NCBI GenBank assembly: GCA_018813815.1
Contig: JAHJAY010000011.1
Span: 1-38,550 of the forward strand
DNA length: 38,550 bases
Source: Patescibacteria group bacterium
GTDB taxonomy: Bacteria > Patescibacteriota > Microgenomatia > UBA1400 > JAHJAY01
Direction of reading: 5' to 3'
A program made the position numbers and the translations under genes. Below, piece after piece: positions 16,622-25,674 of the stretch. The notes under the pieces were generated by a model. The model was not told the origin of the DNA. It saw only the letters and a list, made by a program, of their open reading frames with translations, and ran no database searches. Position 1 is the first letter of the stretch. Each line of letters begins with the position of its first letter.

Positions 16622-16738
16622 TTATTTATCTACGCGCTGACAGACCGGCTCGGAATAAGCACAACCAGGACAAATTAGTCTCATCTTGCATTGAACACAA
16701 GTTTTTTTATCACTGCTTTTTGTTCTTTGTAAAATAAT
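16622..16738 (-). CDS. possible Cys-rich zinc-ribbon-like frame at the rarA 3' end
   Basis: IILQRTKSSDKKTCVQCKMRLICPGCAYSEPVCQRVDK*. It has CxxC-x5-CxxC but no ATG/GTG/TTG before the first CxxC. Bounds are the open frame, not a proven start. Confidence 0.35.
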   Translation of the reverse strand: MILQRTKSSDKKTCVQCKMRLICPGCAYSEPVCQRVDK

Positions 16739-17888
16739 ACTTCTTACCTGTTATTTTATCAGGCAATAGGCTTGTTTTTGCATACATCTCATAACCCCTA
16801 CTGTAACCCAAGTCTTTCATTAGCTTGGTTGGAGCATTACGCAGATTAAGCGGGATGGGCAGGTTGCCGTATTTTTTTACATCATCTAAAGCTTTAAAAT
16901 AGGCATTATAAGCTGACCGGTCTTTGGGTGCTTTCGCTAAATAAACCGTAGCCGTAGCCAAATTAATCTGGGCTTCAGGAAAGCCAACAGTATGAACAGC
17001 TTGAAAAGTTTCATTTGCCACTACAAGCGCAGTTGGCAAAGCAATACCAATATCTTCCGAGGCAAAAATAATCATCCGACGGGCAATAAACTTAGGATCT
17101 TCACCTGCCTCAACCATCCGGGCTAAATAATAAAGGGCGGCATCAACATCAGACGCACGCAAACTTTTAATATAAGCAGAAATCGTGTCATAATGCTGAT
17201 CGCCTGCCCGATCATAAAGCAAATTCTTTTTTTGGAGCGCCCGGGTTAAAAGCTCAACCGTAATTTTTTTATTGCCTGGTTTAAAAACTTGAGCCACAAC
17301 TTCAATTGCATTTAGAGCAATTCGGGCATCACCATCACTGAATTGGGCCAGAAGATTTAAAGGTTTAACAGTCATGGTAAAACCCAGCTCTTTGAGGCCG
17401 CGTTTAATGATCTGTTTTATCTCTTCCGGAGATAATGGTTTAAGCACAAAAACCCGGCTGCGGGATAAAAGCGGTGAAATCACTTCAAATGATGGATTTT
17501 CAGTAGTAGCGCCAATAAAAACAATTGTGCCATCTTCAACATAGGGCAATAAAAAATCCTGCTGGGCTTTATTAAAACGATGAAGCTCATCTAAAAACAC
17601 AACCGCTCCCTTGGCAGCCAAACCTTTTTTTATTGGCTCAACAATCCCCCTTAAATCAGCTTTACCTGCAGAAACAGCCGACAAACCGTAAAATTGACGC
17701 TTGACTGAATCTGCAATTAACCGGGCTAAGGTAGTTTTGCCACAACCCGGCGGTCCCCAAAAAATCATAGAAAAAGGTTGTTTTTGCTTTATCGCCAACC
17801 TAATTGGAGCGCCAACACCAACTAAGTGCATCTGCCCAATAAATTCAGCTAGGTTTTTCGGTCGAATTTTATCTGCTAAAGGAATCAT
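16710..17888 (-). CDS. rarA: replication-associated recombination protein A (MgsA/WRNIP1 family AAA ATPase)
   Basis: RPKNLAEFIGQMHLVG, FWGPPGCGKTTLARLIA, VVFLDELHRFNKAQQDFLLPYVEDG, FIGATTENPSFEV. Confidence 0.96.
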   Translation of the reverse strand: MIPLADKIRPKNLAEFIGQMHLVGVGAPIRLAIKQKQPFSMIFWGPPGCGKTTLARLIADSVKRQFYGLSAVSAGKADLRGIVEPIKKGLAAKGAVVFLDELHRFNKAQQDFLLPYVEDGTIVFIGATTENPSFEVISPLLSRSRVFVLKPLSPEEIKQIIKRGLKELGFTMTVKPLNLLAQFSDGDARIALNAIEVVAQVFKPGNKKITVELLTRALQKKNLLYDRAGDQHYDTISAYIKSLRASDVDAALYYLARMVEAGEDPKFIARRMIIFASEDIGIALPTALVVANETFQAVHTVGFPEAQINLATATVYLAKAPKDRSAYNAYFKALDDVKKYGNLPIPLNLRNAPTKLMKDLGYSRGYEMYAKTSLLPDKITGKKYYFTKNKKQ

Positions 17889-17892
17889 AGGA

Positions 17893-18303
17893 TCAATTTC
17901 TAATTTTCTTATTAAATATCGATGAACTAATAAATAGAGCTAATAATGCGCCCAAGGTGTCAAAAGCAACATCACCCCACCAGGCTTCACGTCCAAAAAC
18001 AAAAGACTGATGAAATTCATCAGATATGGCATAAATAACACTAAAAAGTAAAGGCATAAACCAGTTTTTCTTCTCTCTGGCTGAGTTAATCGCCCGAAAA
18101 ATCAGCCAGCAAAGAACAGCGTATTCAACAATGTGGGCTAAGTTTTTTATCCACCAGTCCTGCCAATAAGTTTGACCAATTGAAGGTATGGGCGCTGAAG
18201 AAAGCTGAAAAATCAAGCCGCACCAAAAAATCACCGGCCCCCAAAGTAAAATAAACTGAATCAACTTTTTCATAAACATAGTATAGCAAATTGGGCTAAT
18301 CAC
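17893..18303 (-). CDS. VanZ family protein
   Basis: CGLIFQLSSAPIP, KNLAHIVEYAVLCWLIFRA, YAISDEFHQSFVFGREAWWGDVAFDTLGALLA. Confidence 0.9.
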   Translation of the reverse strand: MISPICYTMFMKKLIQFILLWGPVIFWCGLIFQLSSAPIPSIGQTYWQDWWIKNLAHIVEYAVLCWLIFRAINSAREKKNWFMPLLFSVIYAISDEFHQSFVFGREAWWGDVAFDTLGALLALFISSSIFNKKIRN

Positions 18304-18473
18304 TTCCTGGATCGGAAAAATGGCCAGGCGGCAAAGGCAATTAAACCCAAACCAACAACAGCTATTGTTATAGGTAAAACAACATTATTGGGTTTAGTTT
18401 CAGATCTGCCTGATTCAGGCGTAGGCGTGGCTTGATAAAAATCCTCTTCACCCAAAACTAATCCGGAATTTTC
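18300..18473 (-). other. in-frame continuation of the LTD protein after TAA: linker plus TM anchor
   Basis: Same frame after TAA: ENSGLVLGEEDFYQATPTPESGRSETKPNNVVLPITIAVVGLGLIAFAAWPFFRSRK, then TGA. Verified codon by codon. Confidence 0.8.
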
Positions 18474-19118
18474 TTATTCTTCGGTTTCTGTTGGCGTTGG
18501 AGTTGGGGTTTTAATGGATATTGGCGTTGCTTGCCCGCCTAACTGCGAAGCTGTTGGCGTGGGTGTCGGTGTAGGGGTCGGAATTGACGTCGCAGTTGGT
18601 ATTGGGGTAGGCATTTGAGTTGGCTCCGGCTCTTCTGTTGGTGTAGGAGTTGGAGTATTTGTTGGAGTCGGCAATACACATTGATTAGCTAAACCCGGCG
18701 TAATCTCACTGCAAACCCCCCAAGCGTCACCATCTGGAAAACGACCTAAAGAAATATCATCGCCCGGATTAGAAAAATATCCATGTTCATCAATTACTTG
18801 TTTATCACTGTTAATTAAAAACACCGTGTCTGTACTTTTGTTAAGCCGGCTGCCAACCTCAAAAACCTTAAAACCATAAGCGCTTATAGTTGCTTCATTA
18901 ATATCCAGCATATTGCTTGCAGTTTCATCATCAAGAACCCAACCATTAAGATTAACTTCCTGATCAGTCGTGTTGTATAACTCAACCCAATCTGAGCTAT
19001 CAGTTGGGTTGGGTAAATATTCATTAATCACTACTTGCGCCGAACAAGCGGGAGGAAAAATAAAAATAATTAAAAATAAAAAAGGGTTAAAAAGTTTAAC
19101 AAATTGGACAGGCACCAA
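18474..19118 (-). CDS. lamin-tail-domain (LTD) surface protein with Thr/Pro-rich linker; TTG start
   Basis: VVINEYLPNPTDSSDWVELYNTTDQEVNLNGWVLDDE ... GDDISLGRFPDGDAW; then TPTPTP linker ending ...TETEE at a TAA. Confidence 0.85.
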   Translation of the reverse strand: MVPVQFVKLFNPFLFLIIFIFPPACSAQVVINEYLPNPTDSSDWVELYNTTDQEVNLNGWVLDDETASNMLDINEATISAYGFKVFEVGSRLNKSTDTVFLINSDKQVIDEHGYFSNPGDDISLGRFPDGDAWGVCSEITPGLANQCVLPTPTNTPTPTPTEEPEPTQMPTPIPTATSIPTPTPTPTPTASQLGGQATPISIKTPTPTPTETEE

Positions 19119-19120
19119 AT

Positions 19121-20296
19121 TTACAAATAATTAATATGTAAATAATAAGTATCAATGTCAGAATCCCCATGGTCAACCTTAACATAACGCAAAGTGCCGC
19201 CACCGCAGCTGATACTGCCGCGATAAAGCACGCCGGGCTTAACTGATTTAACTTGCAAATCATCAGAAACCATATCCAAACCAGTATGGGGTCCGCCTCT
19301 ATAGGCGCCAGTTTTAGCATAACCAGTCATTCCATATCCCTGAGTTATTCTTGGTTTACCATTAATTGGCCAATTCCAGGAACCGGTAAAAGAAAAAGTG
19401 CTGTCACAATCAGGCCACCAACCGCAAAGATCCCAATCAACATCTTTTGACTGTAAATAATTAGCCGGGTTGCTACGAGTGTTATTAACCGCCACCTCAA
19501 AATGCAAATGAGTTCCACGCGAACAAGGAGAAATTCCGGAAATAATTGAGGCAATTTGTTCGCCTTCTCCAATTCCTCCCACCTCAATTTCAGTTCCTTG
19601 TCCGGCCATAATTGCCTGAATAGCTGAATACTCTGCTCGGGCCTTAGCTAATAGTTGTTGAAATTGCTGTTCATCATTTTTAGTAGTCGCCAAAAGCCCT
19701 TGTTTTGAACTCTGCTGTTGAGCCAGAGTAGCTTTTTGCCCGGCCAGTTTTTTTATTAAGGCTTCTTGCTCTGCCTGCTTAGTTTCTTTTAAATCTTTTT
19801 GCGCATCATAATTTATCCGCGCCTGCTCCATTTCCAACAACAACTGCTTATCCTGCTGTTCAGCCACATACATATACTTAAGGTGGGCAGGTGATAATTT
19901 AGAGGAAAGTAAATAATAAAACGGCTTTATTTGATAACGTTTATAGCTGGAAATTATCCGTTGTTTTAAACGCTGGGCGGTCTGATTCAAAGAAACATTA
20001 AGACCATAAATCCTAAAAGAAAGTTCGTTAACTTCATCTTTTAAAACCTCAATATCTATCTCGGTCTTAGCAATTTCAGTTTCAGTCAGTTTGATTTTGC
20101 TGTTTAAGTAAGAAATTGTTGAAGCCAGGGTTTGCGCTTGACCCTGAAGTTCATTAATCTTGCTTTGGTATTCATCAATCTTGTCCTGCCAACAACCGGA
20201 ATTATTACCGCAATCCTGAGCATGCAAGACTCGGGTATAACTACTAAAAAACACCAAACAAAAAAGCAGGTTTAGAAGAAAAAGTTTTCTTTTCAT
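19121..20296 (-). CDS. coiled-coil peptidoglycan hydrolase (PcsB/EnvC-like) with permuted M23 domain
   Basis: Signal peptide, long coiled coil, then GTHLHFEV (aa 263-267) before PHTGLDMV (aa 337-341), ending YYLHINYL. Confidence 0.88.
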   Translation of the reverse strand: MKRKLFLLNLLFCLVFFSSYTRVLHAQDCGNNSGCWQDKIDEYQSKINELQGQAQTLASTISYLNSKIKLTETEIAKTEIDIEVLKDEVNELSFRIYGLNVSLNQTAQRLKQRIISSYKRYQIKPFYYLLSSKLSPAHLKYMYVAEQQDKQLLLEMEQARINYDAQKDLKETKQAEQEALIKKLAGQKATLAQQQSSKQGLLATTKNDEQQFQQLLAKARAEYSAIQAIMAGQGTEIEVGGIGEGEQIASIISGISPCSRGTHLHFEVAVNNTRSNPANYLQSKDVDWDLCGWWPDCDSTFSFTGSWNWPINGKPRITQGYGMTGYAKTGAYRGGPHTGLDMVSDDLQVKSVKPGVLYRGSISCGGGTLRYVKVDHGDSDIDTYYLHINYL

Positions 20297-20304
20297 TTTT
20301 CCGA

Positions 20305-21183
20305 TTAAACTTTCAAAAACCGGCGAGTGGCCAGCAGTGTGGCTAAGCCGCCAACCAACGCTCCGAAAATAAGCTGGGCGGCCAAAATCCCTGCCATGAC
20401 TGTCACCGGCACAGGCAGTAAAGCCACTTCAGTCAGCCAAAGCGATAAAAACGGCGTGGCGTAAAGAAGCGCTAAATAAACTATACCCCAAGCAATAAAA
20501 GCGCTAATAGCGCCATAAAACATGCCTTCAAACACAAACGGCCAGCGAATAAACCAATTAGAAGCACCCAATAAACGCATAATTTCAATTTCAGGTTTAC
20601 GATGAAGAATTTTTAAACTGGTAACCACGCCGATAACTAAAATTGACTGCAGTGCAAGATAAGCAATCAGGCTCAAACCAAAAATACGGATGTTTCTTAC
20701 CCACCGAGACAATGATTCAATAATATCTTCATAAAAAGCAATGTCTGTAATCCCCGGCTGTCTTTCTAAAACAACTTTGAGGTTATTTAAACCATCAATA
20801 GTTTTAGCAGAAACTTCAATTGAGGGCGGCAGAATTTTATAATTAACCAACTCTAAAAGCAAAGGGTCATCTTGGTTTTTTTCCCGGTAAATTGCCTCAG
20901 CTTCGTGAGTGGAAACATATTTAAAATCAGCCAATTTGCCGGTTTGGTTAAGCTGGTTCTTTATTTCAGCAATCTCGCTTTCTTCCAAATCAATGCCACT
21001 GGCAAAAAAAGCAATTACCTGAGGAGCATTTTCAAAATGCTGGAGAATTTTAACTGATCCTAAGGAAATCAAAGTAAGGGCCGTACTGGCAATAAAAGTC
21101 AACATCAACACCATTATGGCGGCAATCGCCTGATACGGCGTTCGCCTAATTTGCTGCCAAGAACTGGTAATTCTTTTATTCAT
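20305..21183 (-). CDS. ftsX: cell division protein FtsX
   Basis: Overlaps ftsE; IVIGVVTSLKILHRKPEIEIMRLLGASNWFIRWPFVFEGMFYGAISA. Confidence 0.93.
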   Translation of the reverse strand: MNKRITSSWQQIRRTPYQAIAAIMVLMLTFIASTALTLISLGSVKILQHFENAPQVIAFFASGIDLEESEIAEIKNQLNQTGKLADFKYVSTHEAEAIYREKNQDDPLLLELVNYKILPPSIEVSAKTIDGLNNLKVVLERQPGITDIAFYEDIIESLSRWVRNIRIFGLSLIAYLALQSILVIGVVTSLKILHRKPEIEIMRLLGASNWFIRWPFVFEGMFYGAISAFIAWGIVYLALLYATPFLSLWLTEVALLPVPVTVMAGILAAQLIFGALVGGLATLLATRRFLKV

Positions 21184-21845
21184 TTTTCCGACAAACTATC
21201 AGTAACTTTACCTTTTTTTAACTCAATCACTCGTTGAGGAAAACCGGCAACAATTTCCCGGTCATGGGTGGCCATAATTACAGTTGTTCCTTGATCATTA
21301 ATTTTTTTCAAAAGTTTAACAATCTGCCAACTGATTCCTGCATCAAGGTTGCCGGTTGGTTCATCGGCAAAAACCAACTCCGGTCCAGCTACAATTGCAC
21401 GGGCAATCACTACTCTTTGCAGTTCGCCGCCGGACAATTGGGCAGGAAAAAAATTCATCCTGTTTTTTAGGCCGACTAAGGCCAATACCTTAGCTGCCTC
21501 ACTTTTAATCTTATCCCGCTCCAAACCATTGATTTCCAAAGGCAGGGCCGTATTTTCAAATACTGTCCGCTCAGTTAAAAGTTTGTAATCTTGAAACACC
21601 GAACCGATTTTCCGGCGCAACTGAGGAATTTCTTTGGCCGGTAACTGACTTAAATCTTGATCTAAAAAAGTTATTTTACCTGAATCAGGCACAATTTCTT
21701 TAAGCAATAATCTTAAAATTGTCGTTTTCCCTGCTCCGGAAGGGCCGACCAAAAAAACAAACTCGCCTTTTTTAATCGTAAAATCTGCCTGGTTAAGGGC
21801 AGTGGTCTGACCAAAATTTTTACTGACTTTATCAAATTTGATCAT
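21180..21845 (-). CDS. ftsE: cell division ATP-binding protein FtsE
   Basis: [69 protein letters not shown]. Confidence 0.94.
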   Translation of the reverse strand: MIKFDKVSKNFGQTTALNQADFTIKKGEFVFLVGPSGAGKTTILRLLLKEIVPDSGKITFLDQDLSQLPAKEIPQLRRKIGSVFQDYKLLTERTVFENTALPLEINGLERDKIKSEAAKVLALVGLKNRMNFFPAQLSGGELQRVVIARAIVAGPELVFADEPTGNLDAGISWQIVKLLKKINDQGTTVIMATHDREIVAGFPQRVIELKKGKVTDSLSEK

Positions 21846-21868
21846 ACTTCGATTTCACTCAGTATAAA

Positions 21869-22351
21869 TTATTCCAAAACTTCTAATTTACCGACATCCA
21901 TTAACCAGCCGGCTTTTTGGGCAGAAAAAGTTTCCCCCCAGACTTTAACTTGACGATCAAGGTATTCATTAAGGTTAATCGCCGATGAAGTGAGATACAC
22001 ACTTTTAGAGTCTCCGCCGGGCCTTTCCAAATGATGAGAACCCTCACCATCAATACCGCCGGACACCAATTTACCTTCTGCCTCATCTTTAAAAGTTTTT
22101 GCATCACTCAAACCAACTATAGTGCCCTTTTTAATCTTTTCAGTTGAACCGCCAATGCCGGCCGGCATTGTCCCTGATTGAGTTTTTTGCGAAAGCAAAT
22201 AGCCGGTTAAAATCCCCAGTCCGGCAACAAAAACGGCCATTAACAACGAAGCCATTTTAGTTTGCTTTTTTGGTTTTTCTAAAGATTTAACCAGTTTCTC
22301 TGGTTGATCAACAAGTTTAACTTGAGCCGTTTGGCTGGAATTTTCTGGCAT
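21869..22351 (-). CDS. hypothetical membrane-anchored protein
   Basis: 160-aa ORF with one N-terminal-half TM (MASLLMAVFVAGLGILTGYLLS). Confidence 0.65.
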   Translation of the reverse strand: MPENSSQTAQVKLVDQPEKLVKSLEKPKKQTKMASLLMAVFVAGLGILTGYLLSQKTQSGTMPAGIGGSTEKIKKGTIVGLSDAKTFKDEAEGKLVSGGIDGEGSHHLERPGGDSKSVYLTSSAINLNEYLDRQVKVWGETFSAQKAGWLMDVGKLEVLE

Positions 22352-22379
22352 AATTACCTCCTAATTCATCATAGCAAAA

Positions 22380-23459
22380 TTAAACCAACAAAGACAACTC
22401 AGCTTCAATAAAACCTTCCAGATTGCCATCAAGCACCGAATCGGGATTTTTTTCTTCATAATTGGTGCGTAAATCTTTAACTAATTTATAAGGATGAAGT
22501 ACATAAGAACGAATTTGTGTTCCCCAACTGGCTGAATGATGACTGCCTTTAAGCTGATTAATTTCCGCTTGTTTGGCTTGCTGACGCTGCTGCCATAATT
22601 TGGCTTTTAAAAGCTGCTCGGCAATTTTACGGTTTTGTTCCTGATATCGCTGAGTTTGACATTCAACCACTAAACCGCTGGGTTTGTGTTTTAAACGAAC
22701 TGCAGTACTGACTTTTTGAACATTTTGTCCTCCTTGCGAAGAAGAACGACAAAACTGAACCTCTAAATCTTTGGGGTCTAGCTCAACTTCTTTAACTTCG
22801 CTTAAAACCGGAAGAACTTCAACTAAAGAAAAGGAGGTTTGACGCAAGCTATCCGCATTAAAGGGTGACTGACGAACTAAACGATGAGTACCGGATTCAC
22901 GGCGGAGATAACCATAAGCAAACGGACCTTTGACTTGAAAAGTAATGCTTTTTAAACCCGCTTCTTCACCGCGCGATTCACTAATTAATATCCACTTCCA
23001 GCCGCGTTGCTCCACATAGCGGCTATACATCCGGAACAACATCTCGGTCCAGTCCATGGCTTCAGTGCCGCCTTGGCCGGCATGAAGAGAAATAATCGCT
23101 TCATTTTGGTCATGGGCTCCGTTTAAATAAGTTGCTATTTCAAGCTTTCTAAGCTCTTTTTCGATTTTCCCCTGTTCTTGGAGTAAAAACGACTGGTCTT
23201 GTTTTTCAGCGATATCAACCAATTCAAGCGCCTGCTGGAGCTGGCTTTCCAGGCGGGCGGCTTGATCAATCACATCTTTAAAGCCGCCTAATTTTTGCAA
23301 AACTTGCTGAGCGCTTTCATTATCCTGCCAAAAATCCGTCTGGCTGGTTTTGGCTTCTAATTCAATTACTTCTTTTTTCTTTTGCTCCAGGTTAAGCTTT
23401 TTGGCAATTGCCGCTAAACGCTGTTGTTGTTCATGGAATACTTCCTTAAGATCAGCCAT
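22380..23459 (-). CDS. prfB: peptide chain release factor 2
   Basis: GGQ region SSQGGQNVQKVSTAVRLKH; RF2-type SPF tripeptide in VRQSPFNADS. Confidence 0.96.
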   Translation of the reverse strand: MADLKEVFHEQQQRLAAIAKKLNLEQKKKEVIELEAKTSQTDFWQDNESAQQVLQKLGGFKDVIDQAARLESQLQQALELVDIAEKQDQSFLLQEQGKIEKELRKLEIATYLNGAHDQNEAIISLHAGQGGTEAMDWTEMLFRMYSRYVEQRGWKWILISESRGEEAGLKSITFQVKGPFAYGYLRRESGTHRLVRQSPFNADSLRQTSFSLVEVLPVLSEVKEVELDPKDLEVQFCRSSSQGGQNVQKVSTAVRLKHKPSGLVVECQTQRYQEQNRKIAEQLLKAKLWQQRQQAKQAEINQLKGSHHSASWGTQIRSYVLHPYKLVKDLRTNYEEKNPDSVLDGNLEGFIEAELSLLV

Positions 23460-23510
23460 AAATTGATTTTACCATAGAAAAAGAGGGAAGATTTTCCCTG
23501 AAAATGGAAT

Positions 23511-23882
23511 TTATTCCTGGAGCCAGTATTCACAAATTTGGTGCTGGATCTTTTTAACCTCGCGCTGGGGAAAAGAACGCAAATCATCTTGCACTGTGTC
23601 AATGATCTTTTCTACCTGAGCGCTTGAGCCTTGACTGCTTGGCTGAGCAGAATCCGACTTTTCTCCTAAAACAGCTTGCAATTGTTCGCCGGCTTTAGTG
23701 CCGAACACATTACCGACTTGAACCGCTAATTGTTTTAAAGAATCGGGAGAAAACTTTTCTTTTAAAGCGCTAAAATTAAAACCATAAGTAACATAAAGGC
23801 CCCACATGCCAAAAAGGAAAAGCGCCAAACGAAAAAGCCGCTTGGGTCGGGTGTATTTTCTTAGCAAACCAATTAAACTCAC
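23511..23882 (-). CDS. hypothetical membrane protein
   Basis: 123 aa, one TM near N-terminus. Confidence 0.6.
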   Translation of the reverse strand: MSLIGLLRKYTRPKRLFRLALFLFGMWGLYVTYGFNFSALKEKFSPDSLKQLAVQVGNVFGTKAGEQLQAVLGEKSDSAQPSSQGSSAQVEKIIDTVQDDLRSFPQREVKKIQHQICEYWLQE

Positions 23883-23935
23883 GCTAAAATCATTTTACTG
23901 GAAAATCGGATTTTATTCCATGGTATCATGGGTTT

Positions 23936-24892
23936 ATGACAGACAATGTTCTTAAAGTAACCAATCTAACCAAAATTTTTACCAGCTGGTCGCTCAAAAA
24001 GCTCAAACCCATTAAAACCAGCTTTACGGCTGTTGATCAGCTGTGTTTTGAAATCAATGAGGGTGAAATTATTGGTCTTTTGGGTCCAAATGGTGCCGGT
24101 AAAACCACTACCGCTCAAATGTTGATCGGCTGTCTAACGCCAACCAAGGGAAAAATCAGTTATTTTAATCAACCTTTTTTAAACCGCGATCCAGCCATCA
24201 TGCAAAAACTTAATTTTGCTTCAGCCTATTCAGACCTGCCGCGCCGGATGACAGTTGAAGAAAACCTGGATGTTTTTGCCCGGCTATATCAAGTACCAAA
24301 CCGGAAAAAACGCATTCAGGAATTATTAACCACGTTTGAAGTGGCTGATTTAATCAAAAAGCCCGTTGCCTCTCTTTCCTCCGGTCAAAAAACCCGGGTA
24401 ATTCTGGCTAAAGCATTTATTAATTATCCCCGTCTATTGTTGTTAGACGAACCGACTGCCAGTTTAGACCCAGAAATTGCCGTTAAAGTCAGACAATTTT
24501 TAATCAAACAGCGCGATGAATACGGCGTTGCCATGCTCTTTACTTCCCACAATATGAAAGAAGTGGAAGATATCTGCGACCGGATTATTTTCTTAAACCA
24601 TGGCCGCAAAATTGCTGAGGACACACCCACCGGCTTAGCTAAAAGAATCAAAAAAATCAAATTAAAAATTTTAGTAGTTGCGAATCAAGACAAAGCCGAA
24701 ACCTATCTTACCCATAAAAACGCCCGCTTTTATTGGAAAAAAAATCATTTGACTATTAATACCAGTGATCAACAATTGCCAAAAATTATCTATCGTCTGT
24801 CTGAACAAGGGGTGCGCTATAAAAATATTGAAGTCATTCGACCATCTTTAGAAGATTTTTTCCTTAAAATTGCTAAGGAGGCTAAACAATGA
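23936..24892 (+). CDS. ABC-2 type transporter ATP-binding protein
   Basis: GLLGPNGAGKTTTAQML, LSSGQKTRVILAKAF, LLLLDEPTASLDPE. Confidence 0.94.
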   Translation: MTDNVLKVTNLTKIFTSWSLKKLKPIKTSFTAVDQLCFEINEGEIIGLLGPNGAGKTTTAQMLIGCLTPTKGKISYFNQPFLNRDPAIMQKLNFASAYSDLPRRMTVEENLDVFARLYQVPNRKKRIQELLTTFEVADLIKKPVASLSSGQKTRVILAKAFINYPRLLLLDEPTASLDPEIAVKVRQFLIKQRDEYGVAMLFTSHNMKEVEDICDRIIFLNHGRKIAEDTPTGLAKRIKKIKLKILVVANQDKAETYLTHKNARFYWKKNHLTINTSDQQLPKIIYRLSEQGVRYKNIEVIRPSLEDFFLKIAKEAKQ

Positions 24893-25674
24893 ATTGGCAG
24901 CGCACTTGGGCAATCACCCTCCGCCATCTTTATAATTTCAAACATAGTCTTGATCGCCTGGCTGACGGCGTCTATTGGCCGGCAATTGATATTATTATCT
25001 GGGGCTTAACCAGTCAATATATTCAAAACTCCACCCAACAATTGCCCCATATTGCTCTAATACTGTTAACCGCGCTTATCTTTTGGCAAACAGTTTGGCG
25101 CACCCAACATGATGTTACCATCAGCCTCTTAGATGAACTTTGGAACAAAAACCTTTTAAATTTATTTTCTTCGCCCGTAACTCTAAAAGAATGGCTTGCC
25201 GGAATATTTTTTTTAGGTGTGGTTAAAATGATAGGCACTATTGTTTTTGCCATTTTATTAACCTGGGTGCTTTACACCATTAACATTATTAGTTTTGGCT
25301 GGACACTAATTCCTTTTTTTGCCAACCTGATAATTGTCGGCTGGTGGATTGGCTTAATTACTTCAGGTTTTATTTTTCTTCATGGCACCCGGATTCAAAC
25401 GATCGCCTGGGGAAGCACAGCCCTGTTATTGCCATTTTCAGCTGTTTATTATCCGGTTTCCTCTTTACCAAATTGGGCCCAAACAATTGCCAAAGCTTTA
25501 CCGACCAGCTATATGTTCGAAGGCATGCGGGAAATAGTGGCTCAAAACCAATTTCCTATGGCAAAATTGTTAATCAGTTTTAGTTTAAATATTGTCTACT
25601 TTATTCTGGCTTTATATTTTCTCCGTTTTTGTTTTAATAAAAGCAAAGAAAAAGGCTTTGCCCGCTTAGAATGA
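24889..25674 (+). CDS. ABC-2 type transporter permease
   Basis: Six-TM-like hydrophobic pattern, PVSSLPNWAQTIAKALPTSYMFEGMRE; overlaps the ATPase by 4 bp. Confidence 0.88.
   Translation: MNWQRTWAITLRHLYNFKHSLDRLADGVYWPAIDIIIWGLTSQYIQNSTQQLPHIALILLTALIFWQTVWRTQHDVTISLLDELWNKNLLNLFSSPVTLKEWLAGIFFLGVVKMIGTIVFAILLTWVLYTINIISFGWTLIPFFANLIIVGWWIGLITSGFIFLHGTRIQTIAWGSTALLLPFSAVYYPVSSLPNWAQTIAKALPTSYMFEGMREIVAQNQFPMAKLLISFSLNIVYFILALYFLRFCFNKSKEKGFARLE

Noticed and set aside
18477-18680. Tandem-repeat-like GTTGGxGTTGG tract
   Set aside because: This is the coding sequence of a TPTPTP linker, not a CRISPR or non-coding repeat.
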